A stretch of 64,000 nt of DNA from SHZI01 sp963802215. Its GTDB lineage: Bacteria > Pseudomonadota > Gammaproteobacteria > Steroidobacterales > GCA-2729495. The notes beneath the pieces are model-generated. The model had not been told where the DNA came from, made no database searches, and saw only the letters and a program-made list of their open reading frames with translations. This document shows, in pieces, positions 1 through 8,012 of the stretch; the stretch's first letter is position 1, and each line of letters starts with the position of its first letter. The translations under genes were made by a program, and so were the position numbers. The DNA lies in NCBI GenBank assembly GCA_963802215.1, contig CAWDHQ010000002.1, positions 1,116,001 to 1,180,000 of the forward strand, in the 5' to 3' direction.

Positions 1-799
1 TGCTGAGGCTGCGGTTCAGCCGTCTCGCCACCGTCTCCTGACCGGCTTCGCCGGTGGGCAGCAGCCCGCGGAGTATTTCCCGAACTGTTGCCGCCACGGG
101 CTGCGGCTGCAGGCTGGCCACGTAGCGCTCGGCCACCTGGTCCACGGCGGCCGCCACGTCCGGATTGTCGGTGGGCAATGTGGCTTCCGCGATGGCGGAG
201 TCGAGCACGAACCCGTTGGTGCGGGCTCCAAACTCGACGGGACACCCGAACGTGGCGACGTAGGGATCGGGCTGCGTCCTGCCGGGGTGTTGCACCGAAA
301 CCGAGCGCGGCCTGACCGGCTTCCGGGCTGCCTGGCTGGCGAGTGACAGCACTGCGACCAGTGTCGCGTCGATGCCTGCCTCATGGGGCTGATGGACGGG
401 ATCGGGGAACTCCACCATGAGGTGGTGGCTGCCTCGGGAGACCGTCACGCCGACAGTGACGGGGATGGTGATCAGCACCTGAACGTAGCGCGCGAACCGG
501 TCGAGTGCCTCCGCGAGTGTGCGGCTGCTCATCCAGGCGTAGCCGAGGGCATGGAGGCTCTCGGGCCGGATCCGCGGGCCGACCTTCAGGCCGATGGCCG
601 CGTCGCCGGTGGCGGCGATGCTCAGTTCCCACAGCCGCCGCGTTGTTCGCTGTGGCACCCGGGCGCCCGGCTCCCGCGTCCGCTCCAGGGGGAAACCCGC
701 CTTGGCAAACAGCGGCACGGGATCCCTCTGGTAGTCCTGCTCGAGGGTATCGGCCAGGTACCGGAAGGCCGTCGCGAGCGTGGTGGGTTCCAGCAGCAT
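1..799 (-). CDS. AraC-family transcriptional regulator, C-terminus cut by the window edge
   Basis: The leftward frame from an ATG at 799 stays open to base 1 (about 266 codons), so the 3' end lies outside the window. The protein begins MLLEPTTLATAFRYLADTLE and contains the segment IGLKVGPRIRPESLHALGYA, typical of the arabinose-binding-like effector domain (PF12625 type) of AraC regulators such as OruR/ArgR. The last visible stretch (EAGQETVARRLNRSLS) is the first helix-turn-helix of an AraC DNA-binding domain. Expected role: cytoplasmic regulator binding a small effector and DNA. It faces the 116-aa gene at 874 across a 74-bp gap, a common arrangement for such a regulator and its target. The effector cannot be read from sequence. 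Confidence 0.88.
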   Translation of the reverse strand, partial: MLLEPTTLATAFRYLADTLEQDYQRDPVPLFAKAGFPLERTREPGARVPQRTTRRLWELSIAATGDAAIGLKVGPRIRPESLHALGYAWMSSRTLAEALDRFARYVQVLITIPVTVGVTVSRGSHHLMVEFPDPVHQPHEAGIDATLVAVLSLASQAARKPVRPRSVSVQHPGRTQPDPYVATFGCPVEFGARTNGFVLDSAIAEATLPTDNPDVAAAVDQVAERYVASLQPQPVAATVREILRGLLPTGEAGQETVARRLNRSLS

Positions 800-873
800 G
801 TTCGCGGGCCATTGAATACACGCTGACCTGAAATGACAAGTCACCGTCGTGGCCGGGCAATACCCTTTGGCCC

Positions 874-1224
874 ATGAAATCGGAGCTGCAGGGGTCGGTG
901 TCCCTCGTCGAGGCCGTGGACCGGGTTACCCGGGCGGTACACATTGGCGCGCGTCTCCCCGGTGCGCCGGGGCGCCCGCTCGACAGTGCAGATCGTGCCT
1001 ACCTGGGCGGCTTTGTCGCTTCACTCGTCGAGGCTCTGGCCCTGGAAGAGGGGTTTGCCGAGCTCGTCATCTACGCATTCCTGCTGCAGGAGGGCCTGGA
1101 GGCCGACGCGGCCCGGTTGTCCGGGATGCTCCTCAATCGCCCACCTGCCGGAGAGTTGCGCGAGGCGTTTGTTCGCGGGCGGGACGAGGCCCGGGCTTAC
1201 CTCCAGGACGGGGGCGGGCGGTAG
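874..1224 (+). CDS. Hypothetical protein, 116 aa, divergent from the AraC regulator
   Basis: I do not recognise this family. It is a soluble, acidic, mostly helical protein without signal peptide or membrane segment, starting MKSELQGSVSLVEAVDRVTR. Codon use is normal for the window (GC-rich third positions), which supports it being real even though no strong Shine-Dalgarno precedes the ATG. It is divergent from the AraC-type regulator, so regulation from the shared 74-bp gap is possible; this is inference from position only. Confidence 0.55.
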   Translation: MKSELQGSVSLVEAVDRVTRAVHIGARLPGAPGRPLDSADRAYLGGFVASLVEALALEEGFAELVIYAFLLQEGLEADAARLSGMLLNRPPAGELREAFVRGRDEARAYLQDGGGR

Positions 1225-1250
1225 GCGCCCCCGGCGGCAGGATCCCGGGC

Positions 1251-1293
1251 AAAAAAATGCCCGCCAGTTCCGGGGGGAGCGGAAGTGGCGGGC
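1251..1293 (-). terminator. Rho-independent terminator for the 38-aa membrane peptide gene
   Basis: Read leftward, an 8-bp stem GCCCGCCA / TGGCGGGC (1286-1293 with 1259-1266), with a further TTCC/GGAA pairing inside, is followed after one base by seven T residues (1251-1257 on the plus strand are A). This is a textbook intrinsic terminator. It lies 100 bases beyond the stop of the small gene at 1393-1509 and would also limit rightward read-through from 874-1224 only weakly, since no T-run follows on that strand. Confidence 0.75.
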
Positions 1294-1392
1294 TTCACGG
1301 GGGCTACCCGGGCCGTCTCTGCCTTGTGGAGGGGGGGTAAGGCAGGGGGGGGTGACGTGCCGCGGGTCGCCCGGTGACTGGAACTTCCTGCG

Positions 1393-1509
1393 TTACAGCA
1401 GGAAGAGGGGAAGCGCTACAAGGGGAATCGCGACGGCAATGACAGCCAGCAGCAGGTCACCGAACTCGTACAGGAAGCCGGTGTCTTCAGTGCGGGTCGA
1501 AGCGTTCAT
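1393..1509 (-). CDS. 38-aa single-span membrane peptide
   Basis: A 38-codon frame starts MNASTRTEDTGFLYEFGDLL and continues into an uninterrupted hydrophobic segment (about residues 19-38, LLLAVIAVAIPLVALPLFLL) that runs to the C-terminus. A strong ribosome binding site (GAGGAGA) sits six bases before the ATG, and a clear intrinsic terminator lies downstream at 1251-1293, so the gene looks like an independent unit. N-terminus polar and acidic, no cysteines. Such peptides can act as small regulators of membrane complexes or as membrane-active toxins; nothing here says which. It is not in an operon with the GST gene, which ends 129 bases upstream of its start. Confidence 0.7.
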   Translation of the reverse strand: MNASTRTEDTGFLYEFGDLLLAVIAVAIPLVALPLFLL

Positions 1510-1637
1510 TCGGTGTCTCCTCTAAACCCTGGTCCTCGTCAGTGAGGGCCAATTCGATGGTTGAGAGGTTAGGCCTGTCCCGCCAGGGGTTCCTTTCCGG
1601 GGGGTAACACTTTGTATCGTTGTGTAACCGGGCCCCT

Positions 1638-2267
1638 TCAGGCCCCCGCGCCGGGGCGCGCCGAGACCCGCCCGTACCAGCGTTTCAGCGCCGGCCGGTC
1701 CCGGGTGGGAATGATGTCGACCCAGCCGGCGAAATCCACGGTCACCAGCAGGCTGATGTCCGCGAAGGAGAACTCGCCGCCCGCCAGGTGCTGGTGCTGC
1801 TGCAGTTGCTGCTCGACGCGGTCGAAGAACTGCTCCGTGCGCTGGCGGCCCCGGCCGACGAGTGCCGGAATCTGGGGGTAGGGGACGGGCCCGGGCAGCA
1901 CGTGGTCCCGGAAGCCCGGGGACAGGTTCCGCAGGACCTCGGCGATGGCGAACAGGCCGTCGTTCTCGATGATGTTCGCCCACATCAGGGTCAGTGCTTC
2001 CTGGCGCGGCGTGCCGCCGAACAGGGCCGGCTCCGGCTGCAGGTGTTCCAGGTAGCGGCAGATGGCCACGCACTCGGCCAGGAACGTGCCGTCGTCCGTC
2101 TCCAGCACGGGCACAGTGCCGCCCGGATTGATCGCGAGGAACTCCGGCGACAGCTGTTCCCGGCGAAACAGGTTCACGTTCACCCGCGGGATGTCGAGGT
2201 TCTTCTCCGCCAGGAAGATGCGGACGCGGCGGGGATTCGGCGCCCGGTCGAAGTCGAAGAGCCGCAT
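1638..2267 (-). CDS. Glutathione S-transferase family protein
   Basis: The 209-aa product has the usual two-domain GST length. The N-terminal thioredoxin-like domain carries APNPRRVRIFLAEK near residue 10, the cis-proline segment GGTVPVLETDDG (about 49-60) and the glutathione gamma-glutamyl site LAECVAICRYLE. The C-terminal half is all helical with the conserved FSFADISLLVTVDFA stretch. It probably conjugates or reduces electrophilic or peroxide substrates with glutathione in the cytoplasm; the substrate is unknown. It is the last gene of the leftward run vapB-vapC-RIO-yceH-gst, starting three bases after the yceH stop. Confidence 0.9.
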   Translation of the reverse strand: MRLFDFDRAPNPRRVRIFLAEKNLDIPRVNVNLFRREQLSPEFLAINPGGTVPVLETDDGTFLAECVAICRYLEHLQPEPALFGGTPRQEALTLMWANIIENDGLFAIAEVLRNLSPGFRDHVLPGPVPYPQIPALVGRGRQRTEQFFDRVEQQLQQHQHLAGGEFSFADISLLVTVDFAGWVDIIPTRDRPALKRWYGRVSARPGAGA

Positions 2268-2270
2268 CGC

Positions 2271-2930
2271 CTAGGCCTGGCGCTCCCGGATCGCGGCAAG
2301 CGCCTGCTTCAAGGCTGCGACCTCGTCCTCGAGGACCCGCACGCGATCCGCCAGGCTTGCCCCGCGGTTCCCGGCTGGCTGGTGTTCGGGTGGTGATTCG
2401 ACGTTTCCGGCGACCGCGATTTCGCCGGTCAGCAGCTGCCCGAAGCGTGTGTCCCGCGTGCCCGGCAGCCGCGGCAGGCGCGCCACGAAGGGGCCGCTGG
2501 CGTGTTCCGCCAGGCTACGCAAAGCAACCTCGACTTCGGCCACGTCGGCGACGCTGGCCATGCGGTTGCAGCGGGTCCGCAGCTCGCCGGCGCTCTGGTG
2601 GCCGCGGACGAGCAGCTCGCACAGGATGGCGCGCTCCAGGTCCGTGAAGTTCAGCAGGCCGAACTCCGAATTGCAGAACGTCTGCTTGTACTTCGTTACC
2701 CGGCCGCCGTAGCCCGACCGGTCGCTCACGAGGTGCTTCTTCATCAGTCCGTCGACGATTGCCTGCACCGCCGATTCCGAGAGGTCCAGCACCGGATCCC
2801 GGTTGCTCTTCTGGTTGCACGCGCTGGTCAGCGCATTGATCGACAGCGGGTACTGCTCCGGCGTCGTGACTTCCTTCTCCAGGAGGCAGCCGATGACCCG
2901 GGCCTCGAGTGGCGTCATCTCGATTTTCAC
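2271..2930 (-). CDS. yceH: YceH family protein (DUF480)
   Basis: The 219-aa protein matches the YceH family of tandem winged-helix proteins: it opens with MTPLEARVIGCLLEKEVTTP (after a GTG start and three residues), followed by YPLSINALTSACNQKSNRDP, the family signature. The C-terminus (about 180-219) is a predicted coiled coil rich in Glu, Val and Ala. The molecular role of YceH is not established. The GTG start overlaps the TGA of the RIO kinase gene by four bases (GTGA), so translation is probably coupled. Confidence 0.93.
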   Translation of the reverse strand: MKIEMTPLEARVIGCLLEKEVTTPEQYPLSINALTSACNQKSNRDPVLDLSESAVQAIVDGLMKKHLVSDRSGYGGRVTKYKQTFCNSEFGLLNFTDLERAILCELLVRGHQSAGELRTRCNRMASVADVAEVEVALRSLAEHASGPFVARLPRLPGTRDTRFGQLLTGEIAVAGNVESPPEHQPAGNRGASLADRVRVLEDEVAALKQALAAIRERQA

Positions 2931-3781
2931 GACAGTTCGGCCGCTTCCCGCGCCAGGGCCCGACGGATCGCTTCTTCCCGGGCATCCTCAATGGCGAGCA
3001 ATGTGCCTGCCACGTCAGCGGCGGTTTCGTCGCAGACGAACACGCCCGTGAGCGGTGTCTCCGGCAGGAGCAGGCCTTGCTCGAACAACGCCCACATCTC
3101 CTCCCCGAAGCTGGTGGCCGGCAGCTCGGGCGCGAAGCGGCCGAGCGTGGCCGAAACGTTATTGACGTCGCGGATCAGCATCTTCCGCGCGTTGTTGTTG
3201 CCGGCCGCGCTGACGACCTGGGGCAGGTCGATGATCACCGGGCCCTCGGGGCCGACGAGCACGTTGTATTCGGAGAGATCGCCATGGATCAGGCCGGCGC
3301 ACAGCATGCGCACGATCTGGCCGATGAGGAAGGCGTGGTACTCCCGCGCCTGCTCCGGCGTCAGCTCGACATCGCCGAGGCCGGGCGCCGAAAAGCCATC
3401 GGCGTCGGTGATCATCTCCATGACGAGCACGCCGTTGAAGTAGCCGTAAGGCGCGGGCACGCGCACGCCGGCGCTGGCCAGCTGGTAGAGCGCGTCGACC
3501 TCGGCATTCTTCCAGGCCGCTTCCTGCTCCCTGCGCCCGAAGCGCGTGCTCTTGGCTCTAGCCCGGGCCTGGCGGCTGCCCTTGACCTGGCGGCCTTCCT
3601 GGTAGGTCGTCCGCTGCTGGAAACTGCGCTGGCCCATGTCCTTGTAGACCTTGGCGCAGCGGATGGTGTCGCCGGACCGGACGATGTAGACCGAGGCCTC
3701 CTTGCCGCTTTTCAGCGGCCGGAGCACCTCGTCGATGATGCCGTCGTCGATGAGTGGCTGGAGGGCCTTGGGGATCTTCAT
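2927..3781 (-). CDS. RIO1-like serine protein kinase
   Basis: This 284-aa protein has the RIO fold hallmarks: ATP loop LKSGKEASVYIV (about 23-34), Lys44 in the CAKVY segment, catalytic loop HGDLSEYN with Asp168 and Asn173, and metal-binding IDLPQ (Asp185), which replaces the DFG of ordinary kinases. The middle is a basic stretch (KGSRQARARAKSTRFGRREQ). Bacterial RIO kinases of this kind occur in Pseudomonas and relatives; substrates are mostly unknown. I chose the ATG at 3781, where homology to the family begins; an open frame continues upstream but covers vapBC. It lies eight bases after vapC and overlaps yceH by GTGA. Confidence 0.92.
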   Translation of the reverse strand: MKIPKALQPLIDDGIIDEVLRPLKSGKEASVYIVRSGDTIRCAKVYKDMGQRSFQQRTTYQEGRQVKGSRQARARAKSTRFGRREQEAAWKNAEVDALYQLASAGVRVPAPYGYFNGVLVMEMITDADGFSAPGLGDVELTPEQAREYHAFLIGQIVRMLCAGLIHGDLSEYNVLVGPEGPVIIDLPQVVSAAGNNNARKMLIRDVNNVSATLGRFAPELPATSFGEEMWALFEQGLLLPETPLTGVFVCDETAADVAGTLLAIEDAREEAIRRALAREAAELS

Positions 3782-3789
3782 GCGCCAGT

Positions 3790-4188
3790 TTAGCCGATCA
3801 GCACCAATGCCGGCTCGACCTCCGCAATCCGCGGGAAGTCGCGATCCTCGTGCAGCAGCGGCTGCCTGGCCTCGATGGCGCAGCAGGCGATCAGGCAGTC
3901 GTTCCCGCTGCGGGGCGTAAAGCCGGCCCAGCGGCAGCGTGCATACAGGTGCGCTGCGTTGCGTGCGAGCAGCCTCGGATCGGCCGGTACGAGCCTGGGC
4001 AGGGTCAGGAACGCCCTCTCCAGACGGAGGAAGTTCCCGGGGCTGCTGGCCCCCCGCAGGATCTCGTGCAGGACAATGTCGGGCAGCGGGATGGTTTCCC
4101 GCCGGCCCAGGGCGGCCGCCAGCCGGCGCGCGCCGGGGGAATTGGTTCCGCGGAGATGAGCGATCCAGACGGAGCTGTCGACGATCAC
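3790..4188 (-). CDS. vapC: VapC-type PIN-domain ribonuclease toxin
   Basis: The 132-aa PIN-domain protein starts at a GTG (IVDSSVWIAHLRG). The acidic active-site residues are present: Asp4, Glu42 (LHEILRG), Asp97 (SGNDCLIACCA) and Asp117 (EDRDF), so it should be a functional Mg-dependent RNase. VapC toxins usually cut initiator tRNA or rRNA; the target here is unknown. The GTG overlaps the vapB stop by four bases. The same frame is open up to 4461, but the upstream part covers vapB and has no PIN homology. Confidence 0.92.
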   Translation of the reverse strand: MIVDSSVWIAHLRGTNSPGARRLAAALGRRETIPLPDIVLHEILRGASSPGNFLRLERAFLTLPRLVPADPRLLARNAAHLYARCRWAGFTPRSGNDCLIACCAIEARQPLLHEDRDFPRIAEVEPALVLIG

Positions 4189-4454
4189 TGCCGTGCCGGC
4201 CGCTTCCGGACCGGATCGCGGCTGCCATAGGCTCCCGCCGACTCGGCCACCTGCGCTGCCAGACCGTCGCCCGCCTTCGGGTCGTAGGCGGCATCGATGG
4301 TTCCGGCGCCGGCCAGCTTCAGGAGCGCGTCGTAGTCCGGCTTGCTCACGTACTCGCGCAGGGCGATGTCGATCGTCTCCCGCATTGTCCTGGAGCCCGA
4401 CTTCTTCATCGCGCGCGCGATCAGCTTTGGATCGAGGACTATGTTGGTGCGCAC
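4185..4454 (-). CDS. vapB: VapB-type antitoxin
   Basis: The 89-aa protein begins at a GTG with TNIVLDPKLIARAMKKSGSR then TMRETIDIALREYV, the classic ribbon-helix-helix VapB N-terminus that binds DNA as a dimer. The C-terminal half (about 45-89, Ala/Gly-rich) should wrap around VapC. It is the first gene of a five-gene leftward run, and a palindrome directly at its start (4458-4480) fits autorepression by the VapBC complex. Confidence 0.9.
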   Translation of the reverse strand: MRTNIVLDPKLIARAMKKSGSRTMRETIDIALREYVSKPDYDALLKLAGAGTIDAAYDPKAGDGLAAQVAESAGAYGSRDPVRKRPARQ

Positions 4455-4457
4455 TAC

Positions 4458-4480
4458 TCATACACCTTTCATGTGTATGA
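4458..4480. promoter_or_regulatory. Palindromic operator at the vapB start
   Basis: Perfect 8-bp arms TCATACAC (4458-4465) and GTGTATGA (4473-4480) are separated by seven bases and lie 3-26 bases upstream of the vapB GTG. Position and symmetry fit a site for the VapB ribbon-helix-helix dimer that represses its own operon. The A+T content is higher than in the surrounding coding DNA. Confidence 0.72.
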
Positions 4481-4566
4481 ACAGGGTACGAGGGAAGGCT
4501 GAGCGGGGCAAGCCCCGGAATCCGGCGTCCTGGTGCGGAAATGCAATGCGAAATGCTACCGGGCCA

Positions 4567-5862
4567 TCAGGTGGCGGCGGCCTGGCCCGACGGTCGGGCC
4601 GGGGATTTGTCCTCCCCGTCGACAACGCCTCTGGACCGCGGCGTGCCCGAGCCGCCCCAGCGGTCCGGCACCTTGATGGTGAAGGCGTAGATGCTGAGGG
4701 CCGAAAGCGCGATCGCCCCCACGATCATCGGGCCGTGGTGGCCCACGTGGGTGTAGATCTGCGTCCCGATGATGGGTCCGAGGATCGCGCCGAGGGTATT
4801 ACCTGCGCCCAGGAATCCCGCGGTGGCGCCCTGTTCCCAGGGCTCGACGCACAGGCTGGCGCAGCCATTGATCCCCGGGTTCGCGCAGGCAAACGAGATC
4901 CCCAGCACCGCGAAGCCGATGGCCATCACCACCAGGTTGGGCGCGTTGCCAATGATGATCAGGGCAACGACGAAGAAGGGGCCGAGCAGGCGCAGCAGCG
5001 TCTTCGGCCTGGCCTTCACCACCTGCAGCACGCCGATCTGCACGATCACGATCATGGACGCCATGCTGACCAGCATGAGGCTGGACTGGCGCACCAGGTC
5101 CTTCGGATCGTTGATGCCGTACTCGTCCTGCAGGTAGAAGCTCAGGACGAGCTGCAGGGCCATGAAGGTGAGGAAGTAGACGAACCACATGATGAGGAAG
5201 GGCCGCAGCCGGCGGTCGTTCAGCGTCATGACGACCTTGTTGCGCGGGTCGGCGTGCCGCACAGGTTCCCTGAGCAGCAGCCAGGCCATCACGGCGCCGC
5301 CGAAGCCGATTGCCGACGCCACGTACATGGGTACGAGGGGGCCGAAGAAGGCGAGGGCGCCCGCCATCACGGGACCGAGCACCGAGCCCATGCCATTCGC
5401 CGCACCGATGATTGCCAGGCCCTTGCCGCGGTTCTCGACGTTCGTGACGTCCACCATGTACGCGGTGGCCGCGGGGTAGATCGCGGAGGCGGCCGAGCCG
5501 TAGCTGGCGCGAGCCAGCGCGAACAGCACCAGCAGCCAGAAGCCCGTCAGTATTCCGCTGACGCCCAGCTGCAGCACGAGGGCGACCAGCAGCGTGCCGA
5601 CGGCCGCGCCGGTGACGCCGATGATGAACACGGGCTTGCGGCCGATCACGTCGCTCCGCTTGCCCCAGAAGGGCGCGCCGAAGATCAGCGGCAGGCTGGC
5701 CAGTGTCAGCGCGATGCCGAAGGACTGGGGCGTGAAGCCGACCTGGCGGGCCAGGGGCGTCACGATGATGAACGTCAGGGACTGGCCGATGGCGAAGAGC
5801 AGTACCCCGAGCCCGAGGAGGAGTCGGGCCTTGGCTGGCGCCTGGCCGGGAGTGTCAGTCAT
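4567..5862 (-). CDS. MFS transporter (drug/metabolite efflux type)
   Basis: The 431-aa protein has about 12 hydrophobic segments and the MFS signature between helices 2 and 3 (GKRSDVIGRKPVFIIG, about 68-83) with the motif repeated weakly in the second half. Charged tail of about 40 residues at the C-terminus. The antiporter-like GPVMAG segment in helix 5 suggests export, but the substrate is not determinable. I chose the ATG at 5862 (MTDTPGQAPAKARLLLG) because the hydrophobic core begins right after it; the upstream extension is low-complexity and includes the hairpin at 5884-5908. It follows the PQQ dehydrogenase gene on the same strand. Confidence 0.88.
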   Translation of the reverse strand: MTDTPGQAPAKARLLLGLGVLLFAIGQSLTFIIVTPLARQVGFTPQSFGIALTLASLPLIFGAPFWGKRSDVIGRKPVFIIGVTGAAVGTLLVALVLQLGVSGILTGFWLLVLFALARASYGSAASAIYPAATAYMVDVTNVENRGKGLAIIGAANGMGSVLGPVMAGALAFFGPLVPMYVASAIGFGGAVMAWLLLREPVRHADPRNKVVMTLNDRRLRPFLIMWFVYFLTFMALQLVLSFYLQDEYGINDPKDLVRQSSLMLVSMASMIVIVQIGVLQVVKARPKTLLRLLGPFFVVALIIIGNAPNLVVMAIGFAVLGISFACANPGINGCASLCVEPWEQGATAGFLGAGNTLGAILGPIIGTQIYTHVGHHGPMIVGAIALSALSIYAFTIKVPDRWGGSGTPRSRGVVDGEDKSPARPSGQAAAT

Positions 5863-5883
5863 CAGGGTTCCATGGAAGTCAGG

Positions 5884-5908
5884 GCTCCTGCAGCTTCGCT
5901 GCAGGAGC
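5884..5908. repeat. Perfect 11-bp hairpin between the PQQ dehydrogenase and MFS genes
   Basis: Arms GCTCCTGCAGC and GCTGCAGGAGC enclose a TTC loop. The outer bases (CTCCTGCA / TGCAGGAG) resemble the ends of the dispersed REP-like repeat of this window (CTCCTACA / TGTAGGAG), so it may be a diverged copy. No T-run follows on either strand. It could act as an mRNA stabiliser or attenuator between two same-strand genes. Confidence 0.55.
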
Positions 5909-5963
5909 GTGGACGGATGCCGGCTGCATTGTGGTCCCGCCGGGGGATGGCCCGGCCAGAGTC

Positions 5964-7997
5964 TCAGCGCCTGTCCGCAGGGAGGGCGAAGGCGGTGATC
6001 TGGTCCCCCGGCTTCTGGTAAACGAAAGCATGCCCGCCGGAGGCAATGACCACGAACTGCCGGCCCTCGGCCTCGTAGCTCATGGGCACGGCGAAGGCCC
6101 CGGTCGGCAGTGTGGCCTGCCACAGTTCCCGGCCGGTCCGGGTCTCGAATGCGCGGAAGCGATCATCCCCGGTGGCGCCGATGAACACCAGGCCGCCGGC
6201 GGTCAGCATCGGGCCGCCGAAGGTCGGCGTGCCCCAGTTCAGGGGCAGCGGCAGCGAGAAGGGCGAGGCCATCGGCGGGGGAAGGCTGTGGTCCCACACG
6301 CCCAGGGTCGACTTCCACAGGATGGTGCCGGCCTGCAGGTCCACGGCCACGAGCTGGGCGTAGGGCGGGGCGGTGCAGGGCATCTGGTTGGTGGGCGACA
6401 GCAGCGCGCCCTGCTTGAGCGCGTAAGGCGTACCCAGCAGCCGTACCGGCGCGCCCAGCATGTTCTCCTGGGGGCTGCTCTTCACGCCGACGGCCTCGCT
6501 GGCCGGAATGAGCCTGGCATAGTGGCCCAGGCGAATGACGTTGGTGACGAGAATCCGCGACTGCGGGTCCACCGCGACGCCGCCCCAGTTCACGCCCCCG
6601 GCACTGGACGGCCAGATGATGGAGCCTTCCAGTGAGGGCGGCATGAAGATCCCGCCGTAGCGGAACCCGCTGTAGGCTTTCCTGCAGGCATTCCGGTCCC
6701 AGGGCGTCATGCCCCAGAAATCGGCCTCGGTGAACTGCTGGGGCACCAGCGCCGGCGGCTTGACCGGGAAGGGCTGCGTCGGCGAGAGGACTTCGCCGGG
6801 CACGCCCCCCTGGGGCACCGGCCGTTCCTCGATCGGGAAGTAGGGTTCGCCAGTCTCCCGGTGAAAGATGTAGAGCATCCCCGTCTTGGTCGCCTGGATG
6901 ACAGCGGGGAAGGGCTGGCCGTCCCGCATCAGCTCGACCAGCGTCGGCTGGGCCGTGTTGTCGTAGTCCCAGACATCGTGGTGGACGGTCTGGAAGTGCC
7001 ACACGACTTCGCCCGTCGAGCCGCGCAACGCGACGATCGAGTCCGAGTAGCGGTTGTCGCCTGGTCGCGTGCCGCCGAAGAAGTCCGGCGACGGACCCGA
7101 CGTGGGCAGGAACAGCAGATCCCGGGCCTCGTCGGCGCTCATCGTGCCCCAGACGTTCCCGGCGCCGGTGTTCTGCGCGGCCTCGGGCGTCCAGCCGGCA
7201 TAAGCCGGGTCGGCGGCCGTGCGCGGCACGGGATCGAAGGCCCAGCGACGTGCGCCGGTGCGGGCGTCGAAGGCGCGCACGGAGCCGTTGGGCGCGTTGG
7301 CCCGGTGGAAGTCCCGCACTGTCGTGCCCAGGGCGATCACGTCGTTCACCACCGCGGGCGGGCCGGCGAACTTAACCTCGCCCTTCACCGCCGGCGGCTG
7401 CGAACTGAGAACCTCGGGCTCGACGTCCACGCGGCCGCCGGTGCCGAAGTCCGGGCAGGGCTTGCCGGAGGGCGCGTCCAGGGCCACCAGATTGAGGTCG
7501 TGGGTGGCAAGGAAGACCCGGTGCTTGCAGAACGCCCCCGCCGGCGCCGCGCGGTCTTCCCACCAGGCCACACCCCGGCAGTTGGCGAAGCCGGGGCTGG
7601 CCAGTCCCTCCGGGTCTTCCGCCGTGGCATAGCCGCCGATGCGGGCGCCCGGGTCGTAGACCCAGCGCTCCGTGCCCCGGGCCGGGTCGAGGGCCACCAC
7701 GCGACCGAATGGCGTGCAGATCATGAGGTGGCCCCCCGCCGCGGCCGGCAGCAGGATCGGGTTCACCTGGACCTTGGACAGCGCCGTCTGCAGTTCCGGA
7801 TGTCGCTGAAGCTCCCCGGTGCGGTACTGCCAGGCGACGGTCACTTGCCCGACGTTTTCCGTGTTGATCTGGCGCAGCGGCGAGAATTTCTGGCCGCCGG
7901 CATCGCCACCGTAATGCTGCCACTGCTGGGCAGTGACGGGCGATGCGAGGGCGATAGCCGTGAGCGTCCCGAAGCAAAGCGTGCGGACCGGCGACAT
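5964..7997 (-). CDS. Periplasmic PQQ-dependent dehydrogenase (glucose dehydrogenase-like beta-propeller)
   Basis: The 677-aa protein starts MSPVRTLCFGTLTAIALASP with a cleavable signal peptide ending near PVTAQQW, then WQHYGGDAGGQKFSPLRQIN, the opening of the quinoprotein dehydrogenase propeller. Repeated W-motifs and segments such as FQTVHHDVWDYDN and FMPPSLEGSIIWPSSAGGVN match soluble or membrane glucose/quinate-type dehydrogenases (FeS-free, PQQ-binding). The N-terminal five-helix anchor of E. coli Gcd is absent. It should oxidise a sugar or alcohol in the periplasm and pass electrons to ubiquinone or a cytochrome. I prefer the ATG at 7997, preceded by GGAAGGA seven bases upstream, over the GTG at 8012. 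No PQQ synthesis genes are seen here. Confidence 0.88.
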   Translation of the reverse strand: MSPVRTLCFGTLTAIALASPVTAQQWQHYGGDAGGQKFSPLRQINTENVGQVTVAWQYRTGELQRHPELQTALSKVQVNPILLPAAAGGHLMICTPFGRVVALDPARGTERWVYDPGARIGGYATAEDPEGLASPGFANCRGVAWWEDRAAPAGAFCKHRVFLATHDLNLVALDAPSGKPCPDFGTGGRVDVEPEVLSSQPPAVKGEVKFAGPPAVVNDVIALGTTVRDFHRANAPNGSVRAFDARTGARRWAFDPVPRTAADPAYAGWTPEAAQNTGAGNVWGTMSADEARDLLFLPTSGPSPDFFGGTRPGDNRYSDSIVALRGSTGEVVWHFQTVHHDVWDYDNTAQPTLVELMRDGQPFPAVIQATKTGMLYIFHRETGEPYFPIEERPVPQGGVPGEVLSPTQPFPVKPPALVPQQFTEADFWGMTPWDRNACRKAYSGFRYGGIFMPPSLEGSIIWPSSAGGVNWGGVAVDPQSRILVTNVIRLGHYARLIPASEAVGVKSSPQENMLGAPVRLLGTPYALKQGALLSPTNQMPCTAPPYAQLVAVDLQAGTILWKSTLGVWDHSLPPPMASPFSLPLPLNWGTPTFGGPMLTAGGLVFIGATGDDRFRAFETRTGRELWQATLPTGAFAVPMSYEAEGRQFVVIASGGHAFVYQKPGDQITAFALPADRR

Positions 7998-8012
7998 CCG
8001 GTGTCCTTCCAC

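Noticed and set aside
383..826. 147-codon rightward frame opposite the AraC regulator
   Set aside because: Antisense shadow; the leftward frame, open to the window edge, has clear AraC-type sequence.
4189..4461. Extended N-terminus of VapC up to 4461
   Set aside because: The frame is open, but it covers vapB and has no PIN homology; the GTG at 4188 overlaps the antitoxin stop as usual in vapBC.
4342..6021. 559-codon rightward open frame over the MFS transporter
   Set aside because: Highly charged, His- and Asp-rich translation without any domain; it is the antisense shadow of the leftward MFS gene, which has clear membrane helices and motifs.
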